A stretch of 64,000 nt of DNA from Lachnospiraceae bacterium (GTDB lineage: Bacteria; Bacillota; Clostridia; Lachnospirales; Lachnospiraceae). The notes beneath the pieces are model-generated. The model searched no databases, was not told the DNA's origin, and saw nothing but the letters and a program-made list of their open reading frames with translations. Both the position numbers and the translations under genes were made by a program. Of this stretch, positions 32,210 through 39,762 are shown in pieces (the first letter of the stretch is position 1; every line of letters starts with the position of its first letter). The stretch covers positions 1 to 64,000 of the forward strand of contig CAJTIU010000003.1 of the NCBI GenBank assembly GCA_910576335.1. The letters are read 5' to 3'.

Positions 32210-33773
32210 AACATTGAGGATCTCCTTTTCGTTGAAAAATACATACCGCGTCAATACCATCTTATATTCCCTGAAGCAGATTCCTCTGATCAAAAGGATT
32301 CTTCCGGATATGCTGTACCGGTCCGAAGAGCTTAAGCTTTTTGCAAATGTAGTGTCTGTTCTGTGGGAGATTGTCTCGGTATTTCTTGGCAAAGTGTTAT
32401 ATCTGCTGATCATGGTATGCGGAGCTGGAATCCTGTATGGGAATCTGCCGGGTTCCAATGTGTTTTTGCATATCCTGCTGTTTCTGACAATCATCGGAAG
32501 CTTTGCGAATACAACCCTTTTTAATCCGTCAAAGGATAAATATTACGCGATTATTCTGATGCGGATGAATGCAAGGGACTATACGCTGGTTAATTACACC
32601 TACGCCATGCTGAAGGTAGTAGTGGGGTTCCTGCCATTTACCATATTATTTGGAATGCTTCAGGGAGTGCCTCTTTTGCTGTGTCTTCTTCTGCCCTTTT
32701 CCATTGCGGGATGCAAATTTACAGTTGCGGCGCTGTCTTTAAGGGATTATGAAAAGAATGGAAATGTTTTTAATGAAAATAAACTAAAAAAGTATGCTTG
32801 GCTTCTGATGGCTCTTCTTCTGGGAGCAGCCTACGGTCTGCCGGCAGCCGGACTGCTCCTGCCAGAGATGGTTTCCGCAGCAGCATATGTGGCATTTGTC
32901 ATAACAGGTGTCTTTAGTATACGTAAAATCTATTCCTTCCAGTACTATCCGGAGATGAATAAAGAACTGCTTGCCCAGATGACCACTCAGATGGACACAG
33001 CAGTGCAGGTTACAAAGGCGCAGACCGAGAAAAGGATCTCCACCGACAGCTCGATTACCAGTAACCGGAAGGGCTTTGAATATTTAAACGAACTGTTTAT
33101 CAGACGCCATAAAAAAATACTATGGAGATCTGCAAACAGGATCGCGGGTGTGTGCGCAGTTCTTGTCTGCGGCGTGCTTCTTGCCATGTCACTGCGGCCG
33201 GAGATCAGGAGACATATCAATGAGGCGGTCATGAATTTCCTGCCGTACTTTGCATTTATTATGTACTGTATTAACCGGGGAACAGGATTTACCCAGGCGC
33301 TGTTTATGAACTGCGACCACAGTCTCTTAACCTACTCCTTCTATAAACAGCCCGGGTCCATCCTCAGGCTGTTCCAGATCCGCCTGCGTGAAATCATGAA
33401 GATTAATGCAGTGCCTGCAGCAGTGATCGGTACCGGACTGGCGCTGATCCTCTACGCATCAGGAGGAACAGAACATCCGGTAAATTATCTGATACTGATT
33501 GTGTCCATTCTTGGCATGAGCATGTTTTTCTCCGTCCACTATCTGACGGTCTATTACCTTCTTCAGCCCTATAATGCAGGGACAGAGCTGAAAAGCGGAA
33601 TGTATAAGGTGATTATGTGTGTGACCTACTTTTGCTGTTACTTTCTGATGCAGCTTCGGATGTCCACGGAGATTTTCGGGATGATGACGATTATATTCTG
33701 CGTAATATACTGCGCGGCTGCCTGCGTCCTGGTATACAGGTTTGCTCCCAGGACGTTCAGGCTGCGGATGTAG
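32202..33773 (+). CDS. ABC transporter permease, polytopic membrane protein
   Basis: 523 residues, ATG 32202 with GGAGGAAGGTC, overlapping the ATPase gene. Many hydrophobic segments: about 55-80 (VLYLLIMVCGAGILYG), 95-112, 150-190, 205-260, and a C-terminal block from about 335 to 515 (ICAVLVCGVLLAMS-like, YLILIVSILGMSMFF, VIMCVTYFCCYFL). There is a soluble loop around 270-310. No family-specific motif stands out, but context and topology fit an ABC-2-like permease. Substrate unknown. Confidence 0.8.
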   Translation: MNKTLRISFSLKNTYRVNTILYSLKQIPLIKRILPDMLYRSEELKLFANVVSVLWEIVSVFLGKVLYLLIMVCGAGILYGNLPGSNVFLHILLFLTIIGSFANTTLFNPSKDKYYAIILMRMNARDYTLVNYTYAMLKVVVGFLPFTILFGMLQGVPLLLCLLLPFSIAGCKFTVAALSLRDYEKNGNVFNENKLKKYAWLLMALLLGAAYGLPAAGLLLPEMVSAAAYVAFVITGVFSIRKIYSFQYYPEMNKELLAQMTTQMDTAVQVTKAQTEKRISTDSSITSNRKGFEYLNELFIRRHKKILWRSANRIAGVCAVLVCGVLLAMSLRPEIRRHINEAVMNFLPYFAFIMYCINRGTGFTQALFMNCDHSLLTYSFYKQPGSILRLFQIRLREIMKINAVPAAVIGTGLALILYASGGTEHPVNYLILIVSILGMSMFFSVHYLTVYYLLQPYNAGTELKSGMYKVIMCVTYFCCYFLMQLRMSTEIFGMMTIIFCVIYCAAACVLVYRFAPRTFRLRM

Positions 33774-33866
33774 GCGAATTGGGGACGGGGTATTTTTCAC
33801 CTCAAAAGCTCCACTGGAGCTTTTGAACGGTGTACTGCGGCAAAAAATACCCCGTCCCCAATTCGC
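33774..33866. repeat. Compound GGGGACGGGG palindrome
   Basis: The outer arms, 24 bp starting GCGAATTGGGGACGGGG, are exact complements at the two ends; inside lies a second perfect hairpin, AAAAGCTCC-act-GGAGCTTTT. The right arm abuts the stop codon of the serine recombinase gene. It may be a terminator for both convergent genes. Confidence 0.75.
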
Positions 33867-35785
33867 TATTTCTTCTTCATCCGCCGGTATTGTATGGTGC
33901 TGCTGCTGACCTGCCATGTGTCTAAAAATAGTTGTGCCTGTCCGTCCGGGAAGGAGCGGTATCCCTGGAAGTGTTCCAGTTTTCGTTGGTTTCCGGAGCT
34001 TTTTAGTCTGCCGCCAAAGGTCATCTGGTATTCGATTGTATCACCATATACGGTCGCCTTTTCAACAAAGGCAGTATAGATTCCCCTGTCAAAGGGCAGC
34101 AGATCGGGCGCGTGGGCTATATGTTCTGGCTCAGGGGGCGGGCCGCTGTGTTTAAGTGACTTATAGACCGAGGCTTTTAGTGTGCCGTCTGCGTTTCGCA
34201 GGGGGGTATCCTGGCAGTCCAGGCCGAAGACGTTTATGTTCATTCCGGCAGGGTTTTGCTCTGGAAGCTTTAGGATGCAGGGCAGGAACAACTCAAAATT
34301 TGTCTTAATGTCTATGTGATGTTCGGATGCTGAGTAATCCAGCGACTGCTCGCAGCTTTTTATGAGTTCGCTTTGCTTTCCGGCGGATTCGTAATTACGC
34401 TTTAGTCTGTACAGCATCTCCATAAAGCTTTGCTCCAGGGCGATTTCGTAGAGTACAGGGGCTGTGCAGGAGTGGTTCCCGCTGCGGATCATTTTATTTC
34501 CCTTCTTTTCCCCGAAACGGCCTGCACAGCGCCAGACTGCAAAGGTGTATTTATATATTTCGTTCATTTTTCCGCTTAAATCAATGCCGGTGCGAAGCGC
34601 TTCTGACTTTAGGGAGCGTTCGTCACTGTAGCCGGAAATAGAACGGTTATAAACATTCCGGTAGAAGGGCCTGCCGCAGATGTGACCATTCACTTCTTCG
34701 CCGCAGCAGAGATTGTAAAAGGTGCGTCCTTTTACTGGCACGGCGCGTTTCTTCTGTGCCTCTTCGTGTCCCGGGCAGCCGCGCCGCCTTGTGCCGTCAA
34801 GTCCTGCAATCATCATCTGCACTTTATCCCATTTTTCCCTGGGAATAATTGGGGCGTGGTGATTCCGCACATAATACTTGGGAGCCTCCCCCAGATTTTT
34901 ATAGGAGTAATGAGTCAGAAAATCTTTTACAATGGTCTTTTGCAATTCGCAGTCTCCGGCGTATTTTTCATTTCTTAGCATCCGCATGATGGCGCTGGCT
35001 TCCCACTGCCTGCCGAATAAGGTCTTGATTCCCTGGCTGTTTAATTCTCGTGCTATTTTGGAGGCAGAGTTTCCTGCGAGGTATAAATCATAGATGAGTC
35101 TTACGATTTCTGCCTGCTGCTCATTGATGAGCCACTGGCCGTTTTCGCCTTTGTCATATCCCATCATACCCTTTAGATTGCAATGGGCAATGCCGGACTG
35201 GAATTTTTTCGCATAAGACCAGCGTACATTGTCGGAGATGGAACGGCTCTCGTCCTGGGCAAGGGCAGAAAGAATGGTTAGAAGCAGTTCTCCGGTGGCG
35301 TTTAAGGTATCCACATTTTCCTTTTCAAAATAAATCCCTATGGCAGGACTGAGCTGTTTCAGCATCCGGACATAATTAAGCGTATCTACCGTATTCCGGG
35401 CAAAGCGGGAAATTGATTTTGTAATAATATAGTCAATCTTTCCATTTTTACAATCCTCGATCATACGCTGGAAGTTTAAGCGGTGGTCTGTATTTGTACC
35501 GGATGCGTCAGCATCTGCGTAGATTCCGGCAAGGGTCCAGCCAGGATGTTCGCTTATCAGAGTAGAATAAAAGCTTTTCTGACGTGTGTAGGAGGTCTGC
35601 TGTCCTTCGGCGCTAGTGGAAACACGGCAGTAGGCAGCTACACGAATATTGGTCTGAGTCTTTAACTGTGCAGCATTTTGCATAGAGCGTCTGGTGGCGG
35701 GGGTTACGGTGATTGTGGGCTTTAGGGCGGGCTCTGTTTTGGCGGTACAGGACATTTCCGCGGCAAAGATTTTTGTCTGTGTCAT
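33866..35785 (-). CDS. Large serine recombinase
   Basis: 639 residues. The N-terminal resolvase/invertase domain has the catalytic serine S56 in YCRVSTSAEGQ, the conserved KSISRFARN (about 140-150) and the GELLLTILSALAQDESRSIS helix; a recombinase domain (about 205-300) and zinc-ribbon-like region (CCGEEVNGHICGRP) follow. ATG 35785 lies behind AAGGAGGTCACA, a near-perfect ribosome site. Such enzymes integrate, excise or invert mobile DNA at short att sites. No other phage or conjugation gene accompanies it, so it is either a decayed integrative element, a self-moving cassette or a DNA invertase. A palindrome touches its 3' end and a mobile repeat lies upstream; no att sites could be assigned. 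Confidence 0.88.
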   Translation of the reverse strand: MTQTKIFAAEMSCTAKTEPALKPTITVTPATRRSMQNAAQLKTQTNIRVAAYCRVSTSAEGQQTSYTRQKSFYSTLISEHPGWTLAGIYADADASGTNTDHRLNFQRMIEDCKNGKIDYIITKSISRFARNTVDTLNYVRMLKQLSPAIGIYFEKENVDTLNATGELLLTILSALAQDESRSISDNVRWSYAKKFQSGIAHCNLKGMMGYDKGENGQWLINEQQAEIVRLIYDLYLAGNSASKIARELNSQGIKTLFGRQWEASAIMRMLRNEKYAGDCELQKTIVKDFLTHYSYKNLGEAPKYYVRNHHAPIIPREKWDKVQMMIAGLDGTRRRGCPGHEEAQKKRAVPVKGRTFYNLCCGEEVNGHICGRPFYRNVYNRSISGYSDERSLKSEALRTGIDLSGKMNEIYKYTFAVWRCAGRFGEKKGNKMIRSGNHSCTAPVLYEIALEQSFMEMLYRLKRNYESAGKQSELIKSCEQSLDYSASEHHIDIKTNFELFLPCILKLPEQNPAGMNINVFGLDCQDTPLRNADGTLKASVYKSLKHSGPPPEPEHIAHAPDLLPFDRGIYTAFVEKATVYGDTIEYQMTFGGRLKSSGNQRKLEHFQGYRSFPDGQAQLFLDTWQVSSSTIQYRRMKKK

Positions 35786-35812
35786 ATTGTGACCTCCTTG
35801 TAAAATAGATTT

Positions 35813-35899
35813 GTAACTGTTCAGCGCTTTCGACTCTGCATTGAGTGTTGCGGTTCATGGCTTTGAAATGCGCCAAACTGCGCGTTCTGCACACATTAC
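35813..35899. mobile_element. Degenerate MITE-like copy in recombinase leader
   Basis: Begins GTAACTGTTCAG and contains GAAATGCGCCAAACTGCGCG plus TTCT, comparable with hairpin 1 of copy A, then ends CACATTAC. Too eroded to call firmly; it forms the 5' leader of the recombinase gene. Confidence 0.35.
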
Positions 35900-35900
35900 C

Positions 35901-35930
35901 ATTATAAAATAACATGGAAATAAATGGCAA
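35901..35930 (-). promoter_or_regulatory. Promoter of the serine recombinase gene
   Basis: Read on the minus strand: TTGCCA (35930-35925) and TATAAT (35906-35901) with an 18-bp spacer. The leader to the start codon is about 110 nt. Confidence 0.6.
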
Positions 35931-35956
35931 ATTTTGTTGCGGTTTGTAACCTTAAT

Positions 35957-36113
35957 GATTACTATTTACGGGGCCGTGCACTCCGCTGCACGGCATACGA
36001 GCCGATAAAGCGGTGGTTTCCAGAATCCAGCCCCTCGCTGAAAGCGAATTTTAAATGGGCTGGATGCGTTACTATGAGCGGACGGCTAGTCCGTGAAGTA
36101 ACTGAATAGTAAC
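35957..36113. mobile_element. MITE-like multi-hairpin element, copy G
   Basis: 157 bp, GATTACTATTTACGG ... CCGTGAAGTAACTGAATAGTAAC, of the same subtype as copy C (GGGCCGTGCA...TGCACGGC hairpin, then a GAGCCGATAAAG box). A 10-bp direct repeat GTAACCTTAA lies at 35946-35955 and 36109-36118, overlapping the right end, so it may be a shifted target duplication. Confidence 0.75.
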
Positions 36114-36141
36114 CTTAAGGAAAACTTAAAGAAATATCCGG

Positions 36142-36170
36142 TTGACAATTTAGAAGGATTCGTGTAAGAT
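36142..36170 (+). promoter_or_regulatory. Promoter of the type VII secretion operon
   Basis: TTGACA and TAAGAT with an exact 17-bp spacer, followed by a leader of about 240 nt before the first gene. It lies directly downstream of mobile copy G. Confidence 0.7.
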
Positions 36171-36188
36171 ACAATTCACATACATATA

Positions 36189-36339
36189 GTGTTGTTCAAC
36201 ACGTTATATGGATCTGATTTGTTCAAATCAAGCAACAGTAGTCTGCGTTGAGGATTCGCGGTCTTCAACCTCATTTTAAACCCAGTGCTAGTTAAGTATT
36301 CGTACAATGAAGACAGCTGCAGAGGTATTTGCCAGCTGT
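36189..36339 (+). promoter_or_regulatory. Structured 5' leader of the type VII operon
   Basis: Four inverted repeats in series: GTGTT-GTTC-AACAC (36189-36202), GATTT-GTTC-AAATC (36216-36229), GTTGA...TCAAC (36247-36269) and ACAGCTG...CAGCTGT (36313-36339). The first two share the core TTGTTCAA and are spaced 27 bp centre to centre, so they could be paired operators or RNA hairpins with identical loops. No known riboswitch fits. Confidence 0.5.
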
Positions 36340-36376
36340 AGGACAATGAAAACGAAAGGGAAATTACTCAATGTAT

Positions 36377-36403
36377 GTAACTGTGAAGGTACCGGACAGT
36401 TAT
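36377..36403. mobile_element. MITE right-end hairpin relic before T7SS gene 1
   Basis: GTAACTGT...ACAGTTAT with GAAGGTACC between matches the right end of copies D and I. It lies 17 bp before the first start codon of the operon, next to the GGGAGG ribosome site. Confidence 0.5.
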
Positions 36404-36419
36404 ACGAAGGGAGGAAAAA

Positions 36420-38564
36420 ATGAAATACAGAAAGGCAATTATGAAGCTTTTTCCCATTATGGGACTGGCGTTTGCCTGCAGTATTAGTACCTGGATTTTA
36501 AGAGGCGTATTTACGGAAGATCATAATATCACTGACTGTGTCTCTGCCAGGGAAAAGGAATCAAAAAGAATTGCAGTGGTAAATCTAGATGAAGGAGTTT
36601 CAAAAAAGGGAAAGCGGGTGAACTATGCAGAAAGAATTTCCCGGTTTCCAGGTACAAACTTTGAATATGCATCCCTGGAAGCTGCAAGAAACGGACTTAA
36701 GTCCGGAAGATTCGGGGCATATATCATCATTCCGGCGGTTTTTTCCAAAAATGTGGAAAGCATCAATACGATGCCCCAGGTATCACAGCTGGAATATGCA
36801 GTTAATAAGTCCTGTTCAGGCGAAACACAGTATGAGCTTCTCTACAGTGTGCTGAGCTATCTGGACTCCATGAACAATAATCTCAGCTATATGTATGTGA
36901 ATAACGTGTTAAAAGAGTTTCACGAGGCGCAGGACAGTGCAGAAAATATTATGGAAAATGATGCAAGAGACAAGGCGGCAATCGACCGCATCAAGCCCCA
37001 GGATCTAGTGGCCCTGGTAGAGGTTCCTCAGATGAGGCAGGAGGAAAGTACGGCAGAGGTACTGAATCTCTCTGGCTATACAGCAAAAAATACGGAGCTT
37101 GCAGATGCCATTGATGAGGAATACCTGAGATGCGTCCATGACATCCAGTCTCAGATTGCCGGGCTGCAGGAAGGGGGCACTGCTTTATCCGGCCTGCTAA
37201 AAGAATTGTCCGCACAGGCGGCAGAGATCCAGATTACAGTAGATGAGGAAGGGGAATCTATTACAGAGAGAGCGGAAGCAGAGCTTGCAGATGAGCTTTC
37301 GAAACAGGCAAGGGACGCTCCGGATAGAGAAAGCATCAGCAGCCAGCTAAAAGACCTTAAGGACACAAACGAAGAGCTAAAAAGAAGACTGGAGCAGTCA
37401 AATCGAATCTATTATACAAATCTTACTGCAGAGATCAAGGAAATCAGACAGCAGTATCTGTCAGACATTCAACAGAATCTACCAGCATTTCAGCTGGAAT
37501 ACGATACGCAGGGAAATCTTGTTTTGACCTTGGAGCAGGAGGAACAGGAGAAGGATCTTCCTTCTATAACCTTCTCCTATGCTGAGGATACAGGGGAGCT
37601 TACGTACAGTGGAGATCCTGGAACACTTACTGATTATATCAGGGAAGAGTGCGCGCAGGCAGACAGTGCCTGGGAACTTACAGGGGAGCCCGGACTTCTA
37701 TATGATGATGAAGACCAGCCGGTACTAGATGAGCAGGGGAACCAGAGACTATGTGCTTCCGTGGCAGACGAGAGCAGCGGGCAGATTGATTTTCTCTTAA
37801 AAGAGGTGGAGGAGGCAAAGGATCTGGATGAGGAAAGAATAAAGGCTTTGGTAAAAAGGGAATATATAGAGCCGGTTGAAGGAAATGCGGAGAATGTAAA
37901 GAAGGAGCTTATGCAGCGGTACGGGGAAGAAACAGCCTCGGTAACAGCCTATCAGGAACAGCTCGCCTCATTTTGCCCTCAGGTAAGCGACCAGTTTGTA
38001 ACCAGGAACATGGATGAGCTTGTGAGAAACCATACGCTAATGCAGGAGGCTCTTACAAAAAATAATCTAGAGCATAAGGAGTACGCAGACAAAACTGCAA
38101 AAGCAGCAGAAGAGCATGTAACACGTCTGAAAGAGCAGATCGAAGAAGCGAAGGAGAAGTCAGATGAGGCTGTAGAAGACGGTTTAAGCGAGGCAAAAAA
38201 AATCAAAGAGGAAACCAGCCTGGTAAATCAGACTGTTCTGGATCACTTTTCACGTAAGCTGCTCTACACAAGGCTTGGGAGTGCGGAGAATACACAGGTG
38301 TGCCAGTTTATGGCAAGTCCCATTATGACTGCGGATCAGTCCCGGGAGACTGCTGCGGGTGGTGTAGTACAGTATGTGAAGGAACGGGTAGAAAAGGAGG
38401 ACTATAAGTTTCCATGGACAGCTGTATCTGTGATGGCAGGTCTGGTGGTGCTTGCTCTGGCAGCACAGATTGTCTTAGACATACGCAGAGGAAAACAAAT
38501 GAACAGTTTAGACAGGTCTGCGCATAGATTAAAGAAAACAAGGAGGAAAAGAAATGAGTATTAG
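36420..38564 (+). CDS. EsaA/YueB-like type VII secretion membrane protein
   Basis: 714 residues with one N-terminal membrane helix (about 10-29, FPIMGLAFACSISTWIL), a long extracytoplasmic part and one C-terminal helix (about 660-685, AVSVMAGLVVLALAAQIV), then a basic tail. The first 140 residues resemble the YhgE/Pip-type N-domain of EsaA (AVVNLDEGVSKKGKRVNYAE ... FGAYIIIPAVFSKNV). The middle is rich in coiled coil (about 245-345 and 545-610). ATG 36420 after GGGAGGAAAAA. The stop overlaps the WXG100 gene by 11 bp. In staphylococci EsaA extends across the wall and supports secretion; this version has fewer membrane helices. Identification rests on topology, N-domain and locus. Confidence 0.75.
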   Translation: MKYRKAIMKLFPIMGLAFACSISTWILRGVFTEDHNITDCVSAREKESKRIAVVNLDEGVSKKGKRVNYAERISRFPGTNFEYASLEAARNGLKSGRFGAYIIIPAVFSKNVESINTMPQVSQLEYAVNKSCSGETQYELLYSVLSYLDSMNNNLSYMYVNNVLKEFHEAQDSAENIMENDARDKAAIDRIKPQDLVALVEVPQMRQEESTAEVLNLSGYTAKNTELADAIDEEYLRCVHDIQSQIAGLQEGGTALSGLLKELSAQAAEIQITVDEEGESITERAEAELADELSKQARDAPDRESISSQLKDLKDTNEELKRRLEQSNRIYYTNLTAEIKEIRQQYLSDIQQNLPAFQLEYDTQGNLVLTLEQEEQEKDLPSITFSYAEDTGELTYSGDPGTLTDYIREECAQADSAWELTGEPGLLYDDEDQPVLDEQGNQRLCASVADESSGQIDFLLKEVEEAKDLDEERIKALVKREYIEPVEGNAENVKKELMQRYGEETASVTAYQEQLASFCPQVSDQFVTRNMDELVRNHTLMQEALTKNNLEHKEYADKTAKAAEEHVTRLKEQIEEAKEKSDEAVEDGLSEAKKIKEETSLVNQTVLDHFSRKLLYTRLGSAENTQVCQFMASPIMTADQSRETAAGGVVQYVKERVEKEDYKFPWTAVSVMAGLVVLALAAQIVLDIRRGKQMNSLDRSAHRLKKTRRKRNEY

Positions 38565-38844
38565 GATGAATACAGAGGATGTAATTGTCAGAGGACGTGA
38601 GATCGGAAGTCACACTGAGGATGTGACCGCACTTCAGAATTATCTGAATGATGTGGTGAATCATCAGCTTCCGGAGCTGTGGGAAGGGAGTGGATATGAA
38701 GGCTTTGCCGCCAGGGTTTCTGAGATGGCGCCAAGCTTTGAGGCCATGCGCGAGCTGATTAGCGCAATCGGCCAGGGTGTGGTGGCCAATGCACAGCAGT
38801 ATGCGGAATTCGACCAGGCAGCAGGAGCGGCCAACCGGGGATAG
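38554..38844 (+). CDS. WXG100 family secreted protein (EsxA-like)
   Basis: 96 residues with the WXG motif as LWEGSGYEGF in the middle of a helix-turn-helix hairpin (WEG at about 43-45), the hallmark of ESAT-6/EsxA-type substrates of type VII secretion. The protein has no signal peptide and a helix-rich N- and C-arm (VTALQNYLNDVVNHQLPELW; FEAMRELISAIGQGVVANAQ). Start ATG 38554 with AGGAGGAAAAGAA, inside the end of the preceding gene. Likely the export-coupled core substrate, secreted as a dimer through the EssC channel. No C-terminal YxxxD/E signal is clear, although YAEFD lies near the end. Confidence 0.9.
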   Translation: MSIRMNTEDVIVRGREIGSHTEDVTALQNYLNDVVNHQLPELWEGSGYEGFAARVSEMAPSFEAMRELISAIGQGVVANAQQYAEFDQAAGAANRG

Positions 38845-38848
38845 AACC

Positions 38849-39292
38849 ATGCAGCGCTGGGAGGAGCCGGGACAGAGCCGGGCAGAAACTGAAGACTGGG
38901 AGCTTCTGCTGGAACCGGAGGTTCTGGAGGAGGATAGGAGGGGAGGTCTGCCTCTGTGTGACAAGTACCAGATCGACGCGCTGGCAGAAGAGACAGGCCT
39001 GGAAATGCAGAAGGACAGAAGAAAGGGGAAGGAGGAACTTAAGAGCATTAGAAAGGTAGTCTTTGAGGTGTCAGGGAACGGAGAAAAAATGTTTCTGGGA
39101 GAAATCCGCAGGGGAGTATTTACAGTCAGCAAAGAAACCGTGAAGGCCGCCAGGGAGGACCAGGGTGGAGAGGTACGGGGGGATCCGGCGCCAGTATCCG
39201 TATCCGGGCTCACCACACCATGGATAGTGCTTTTCCTTTTCATGATTTTCGGAAGATGGAAAAAGGCAGTAAAGAAAAAGAGAGAAATGTAA
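38849..39292 (+). CDS. Single-span membrane protein in the EssA position
   Basis: 147 residues, ATG 38849, 4 bp after the WXG100 stop. The first 120 residues are acidic then basic and hydrophilic; one short hydrophobic helix lies at about 118-136 (LTTPWIVLFLFMIFGRW) and a Lys-rich tail follows. I do not recognise a sequence family. By size, C-terminal membrane helix and place between esxA/esaA and esaB, it corresponds to EssA of Firmicutes type VII loci, but that is synteny-based inference. The ribosome site is weak, so translation may be coupled to the upstream gene. Confidence 0.6.
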   Translation: MQRWEEPGQSRAETEDWELLLEPEVLEEDRRGGLPLCDKYQIDALAEETGLEMQKDRRKGKEELKSIRKVVFEVSGNGEKMFLGEIRRGVFTVSKETVKAAREDQGGEVRGDPAPVSVSGLTTPWIVLFLFMIFGRWKKAVKKKREM

Positions 39293-39322
39293 AAAGTGAT
39301 TTAGGAATGCAAAAATAGCAGG

Positions 39323-39340
39323 GAACTGCCATGGCAGTTC
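39323..39340. repeat. 18-bp perfect palindrome
   Basis: GAACTGCCATGGCAGTTC, a perfect palindrome without spacer, lies between the EssA-position gene and the YukD-like gene. Could be a protein-binding dyad or RNA hairpin within the operon. Confidence 0.6.
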
Positions 39341-39367
39341 TTAAGATTGGAAGCTGGGGGTGTATGG

Positions 39368-39613
39368 ATGATTTTGACAATTTCCGGACAGTCAGGGAAG
39401 CATGGAGAATACAGGGGGATAGATGTGATGATTAAACCAGAGCAGAGGATTCAGGAGGTTTACAGAGAGCTCCTTAAGAACGGTTATTTTGAACCGGTTG
39501 GACATGAGGGGCAGATCAGAGTGTATTCCTTCCGGCAGGAAGGATATGTCAATCCGATGCTGACATTCCGGCAGGGCAGAATTTATGGAGGGGATGTACT
39601 GGGGATTCTGTAA
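39368..39613 (+). CDS. YukD/EsaB ubiquitin-like type VII protein
   Basis: 81 residues. The pattern MILTISGQSGKHGEYRGIDV, a central helix IQEVYRELLKNGYF and the terminal GGDVLGIL strand follow the beta-grasp ubiquitin-like YukD/EsaB fold (B. subtilis YukD ends GDRLEIL). Unlike ubiquitin it lacks a terminal Gly-Gly tail. EsaB is a cytosolic regulator of type VII secretion. The frame is open from a TTG at 39347, but ATG 39368 behind GGGGGTGTATGG gives the family length. Followed by a TATACT-family repeat and then essB. Confidence 0.78.
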   Translation: MILTISGQSGKHGEYRGIDVMIKPEQRIQEVYRELLKNGYFEPVGHEGQIRVYSFRQEGYVNPMLTFRQGRIYGGDVLGIL

Positions 39614-39614
39614 T

Positions 39615-39741
39615 TATACTGCGCGCCAGATAAATCTGCCGCGCAGCATAACATGATGCGCACAGCTACATAAGGAAGTATGCCGCTTTGCGGCTGCATC
39701 TTTTGCGATATTCACGGCAGATTTCATCGGCCGTGAGTATA
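39615..39741. repeat. TATACT...AGTATA palindromic element, copy 1
   Basis: 127 bp with TATACTGCG and CCGTGAGTATA ends. Inside: hairpin TGCGCGCCAGAT...ATCTGCCGCGCA, the string AGCATAACATGATGCGCACAGC and a short sub-palindrome (CACGGCAG...CCGTG). It separates yukD from essB inside the type VII operon. Recurs at 45199 and 55712. No target duplication seen. Confidence 0.75.
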
Positions 39742-39762
39742 GATATGACAGGAGGGCGTGAT

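Noticed and set aside
33866-36113. Prophage or conjugative element
   Set aside because: Only a recombinase is present; no structural, replication or transfer genes flank it.
39688-39762. Longer N-terminus of EssB starting within the repeat element
   Set aside because: The upstream frame translates a TATACT-family repeat; ATG 39763 has a GGAGGG site and matches family length.
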